A stretch of DNA of 64,000 nucleotides. Source: Vombatus ursinus. Lineage: Eukaryota > Chordata > Mammalia > Diprotodontia > Vombatidae. Shown here piece after piece: positions 62,721-64,000 of this stretch. The notes under the pieces are model-generated. The model searched no databases and had not been told where the DNA came from. It saw only the letters and a list, made by a program, of their open reading frames with translations. A program made the position numbers and the translations under genes. The stretch spans positions 21,181,202 to 21,245,201 of the forward strand of contig NW_020948983.1 in NCBI RefSeq assembly GCF_900497805.2. Reading direction: 5' to 3'. The first letter of the stretch is position 1; each line of letters starts with the position of its first letter.

Positions 62721-63438
62721 CCTTTAAGAAGAAAAAAATGAAGGAGCCTGACTCTTAAAATCCTTCATTCAGTCCCAGCCTCCTATCTACTATGTGAGGT
62801 CTTTTTCTCTACACCTCTTATTGACATAATGAAAGCCTCACTTTGACGTTTGATTATCTAACACCCCACAGTCTAATCCCCAGTTACCCATTAATCATAG
62901 TGGTCCTCAAAGAGATGCTTTCATTTCGCCCTTTTGCTGGGGGTGGGCAGGACGGCATAGACATCCCTTTCCCAAGTCTCAAAGGAGAGAATTGAGCAGT
63001 GATACATTTTGCCTGAAAGAAGCATTATTAAAGGAGTGGAAATCTAATTATTTTTCTCCCTCATCTGCATCTATGATTTAATATGGGAATTACAATAATT
63101 TTTGCATTTCTTCCTTGAGTTATAAAATATAAATAATATTACTTTAATTTAGGTGAAGGCTCAACAGATAAAATAAAACTGTCTTGAGATAATGTGACCC
63201 TCTTCCACCCCTACCCCCGATGAAAACAAAATAACTTTCATGGTATTTACCCAAGTAATATTTGCCAAAAGTAAAATACTTGAATCAAAGGCTTTATGCC
63301 TTGTGCATGCAGAAACAGAGGCATTATACTATCCAATGAATTCATATGCCAAAGTCAGAGTTAATGCATGACAAGAAGGAATGTATTTTGGGATTTGTCC
63401 AGATAAATTCATATATTTTTTAAAACTGAGTTTCTATA
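62721..63438. other. Unassigned stretch
   Basis: No recognised element or coding frame. Confidence 0.4.
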
Positions 63439-63439
63439 A

Positions 63440-63595
63440 AGCTGTAGAGTTTATAATACCCTTTTTACAAATTATTTTATTTGATCATCACAACCACACT
63501 GTGAGATAGACACTATTATTACTATTATTATGTAGGTAGGTATTATTGTCCTCATTTTACAGATGAGAAAATTGAGGCTTAAAAAGGTTAAGTGA
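63440..63595 (-). mobile_element. MIR-type SINE, antisense, host of the fold-back element
   Basis: 'taatacccttttacaaatt'-like start, 'gatcatcacaaccacactgt', 'gagatagacactattattac', 'cattttacagatgagaaaat', 'gaggcttaaaaaggttaagt'. MIR-like sequence appears to continue for a few bases after 63778. Confidence 0.75.
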
Positions 63596-63778
63596 CTAGG
63601 AGTGGGGAACCTGTGGCTTTGAGGCCACATGTGACCTCCCAGGCCCTTGGGTGAGGCCCTTTGACTGAGTTCAAGTTTTACAGAACAAATCCTTTTAAGG
63701 GGATTTGTTCTGTGAAGTTTAGATTCAGTCTAAGGGTTGCACTTGAGGACCCAGAGGGCCACAGGTTCCCCATCCCTG
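63596..63778. mobile_element. Fold-back hAT-type element, copy B
   Basis: A 183-bp near-palindrome. The left arm starts ctaggagtggggaacctg and the right arm ends caggttccccatccctg. The inner arms 'acagaacaaatccttttaa' and 'ggggatttgttctgtgaa' are inverted copies. The flanks gttaagtga (63587-63595) and gttaagtca (63779-63787) form a probable hAT-type TSD. It is inserted in a MIR and has no coding capacity. Confidence 0.9.
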
Positions 63779-63787
63779 GTTAAGTCA

Positions 63788-64000
63788 GTTGTTCCAGGTG
63801 AAAAAGTATTTGAGGAGGTTTGCAAACCTGTCTTTTCCTAGTTGATTTCTGTTATGCCAGAAATGACTTTTTTCTTGATTATTAGAAGAATAATTTCAAA
63901 TATAACGGATACTTCAATGAACATCATTTCTTTAACAGAGCATTCCATTGAAAGTCTATTGCTCTTTCCAGTATACCATGTGGTATCAACATAAAAAAAA
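63788..64000. other. Unassigned stretch to window end
   Basis: No recognised element. Confidence 0.4.

Noticed and set aside
1-64000. Retroviral or LTR elements
   Set aside because: I looked for primer-binding-site and polypurine-flanked terminal repeats and for gag, pol or env motifs. Reverse-transcriptase-like motifs found are of LINE L1 and L2 type only.
1-64000. CRISPR array, bacterial operons, origins or terminators
   Set aside because: The sequence is vertebrate nuclear DNA. The short direct repeats are microsatellites.
1-64000. tRNA genes
   Set aside because: The A-box and B-box-like words seen all belong to tRNA-derived SINE heads. No cloverleaf with intact anticodon arm was found by eye.

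Overview
The window looks like nuclear DNA of a marsupial (metatherian). The evidence is its interspersed repeats. It is packed with tRNA-headed CORE/MIR-type SINEs of the marsupial MAR1 and WSINE-like kinds, SINEs with an RTE/BovB-type tail, marsupial-style LINE-1 3' ends, and many L2 and L3/CR1 fragments. I cannot tell opossum from an Australian lineage from the sequence alone. The DNA is AT-rich and no convincing host protein-coding exon was found. Open frames of 60-160 codons are either unrecognisable or lie in repeats such as LINE protein remnants, purine/pyrimidine tracts and microsatellites. The window is therefore intergenic or intronic.

Layout. 1-10 kb: scattered MIR/MAR1 SINEs, L2 3' ends, two old antisense L1 3' ends and a hAT element with clear terminal inverted repeats. 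10-20 kb: an L2 split by an L1 with target-site duplication (TSD), a fold-back hAT element, a duplicated ~160-bp unit of unknown family (one copy splitting a SINE), a mariner-type mini-element and a long L2 3' region. 20-31 kb: more L2 and SINEs, an antisense L3, a full-length 7SL RNA retropseudogene at 24.4-24.7 kb, an L2 reverse-transcriptase remnant at 28 kb and an 86-bp tandem duplication at 30 kb. 31-36 kb: several L1 pieces, including a readable nested set (L1, then a 51-bp hAT mini-element with a perfect 8-bp TSD, then a SINE). 36-57 kb: hAT copies, L1 3' ends, SINE clusters, microsatellites, and long stretches where I recognise nothing (39.6-42.0, 50.5-53.1 and 56.1-56.9 kb). 57.5-61.0 kb: an antisense LINE-1 with both ends and a 16-bp TSD that keeps its 5' UTR, ORF1 and the two ends of ORF2 but lacks about 3 kb of ORF2, including the reverse transcriptase. 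61-64 kb: L2, L1 and SINE fragments and a second fold-back hAT element inside a MIR.

No genes act together here. The interest lies in the transposon record: nested insertions that give relative ages, non-autonomous DNA elements that fold into hairpins, an RT-less L1 with intact ends, a 7SL copy, and local duplications that no recognised family explains. No retrovirus, LTR element, CRISPR array, tRNA or rRNA gene was recognised. Family names such as MAR1, WSINE, THER1, L2 and L3 are assigned from remembered consensus features and would need a RepeatMasker run to fix the subfamily and exact edges.
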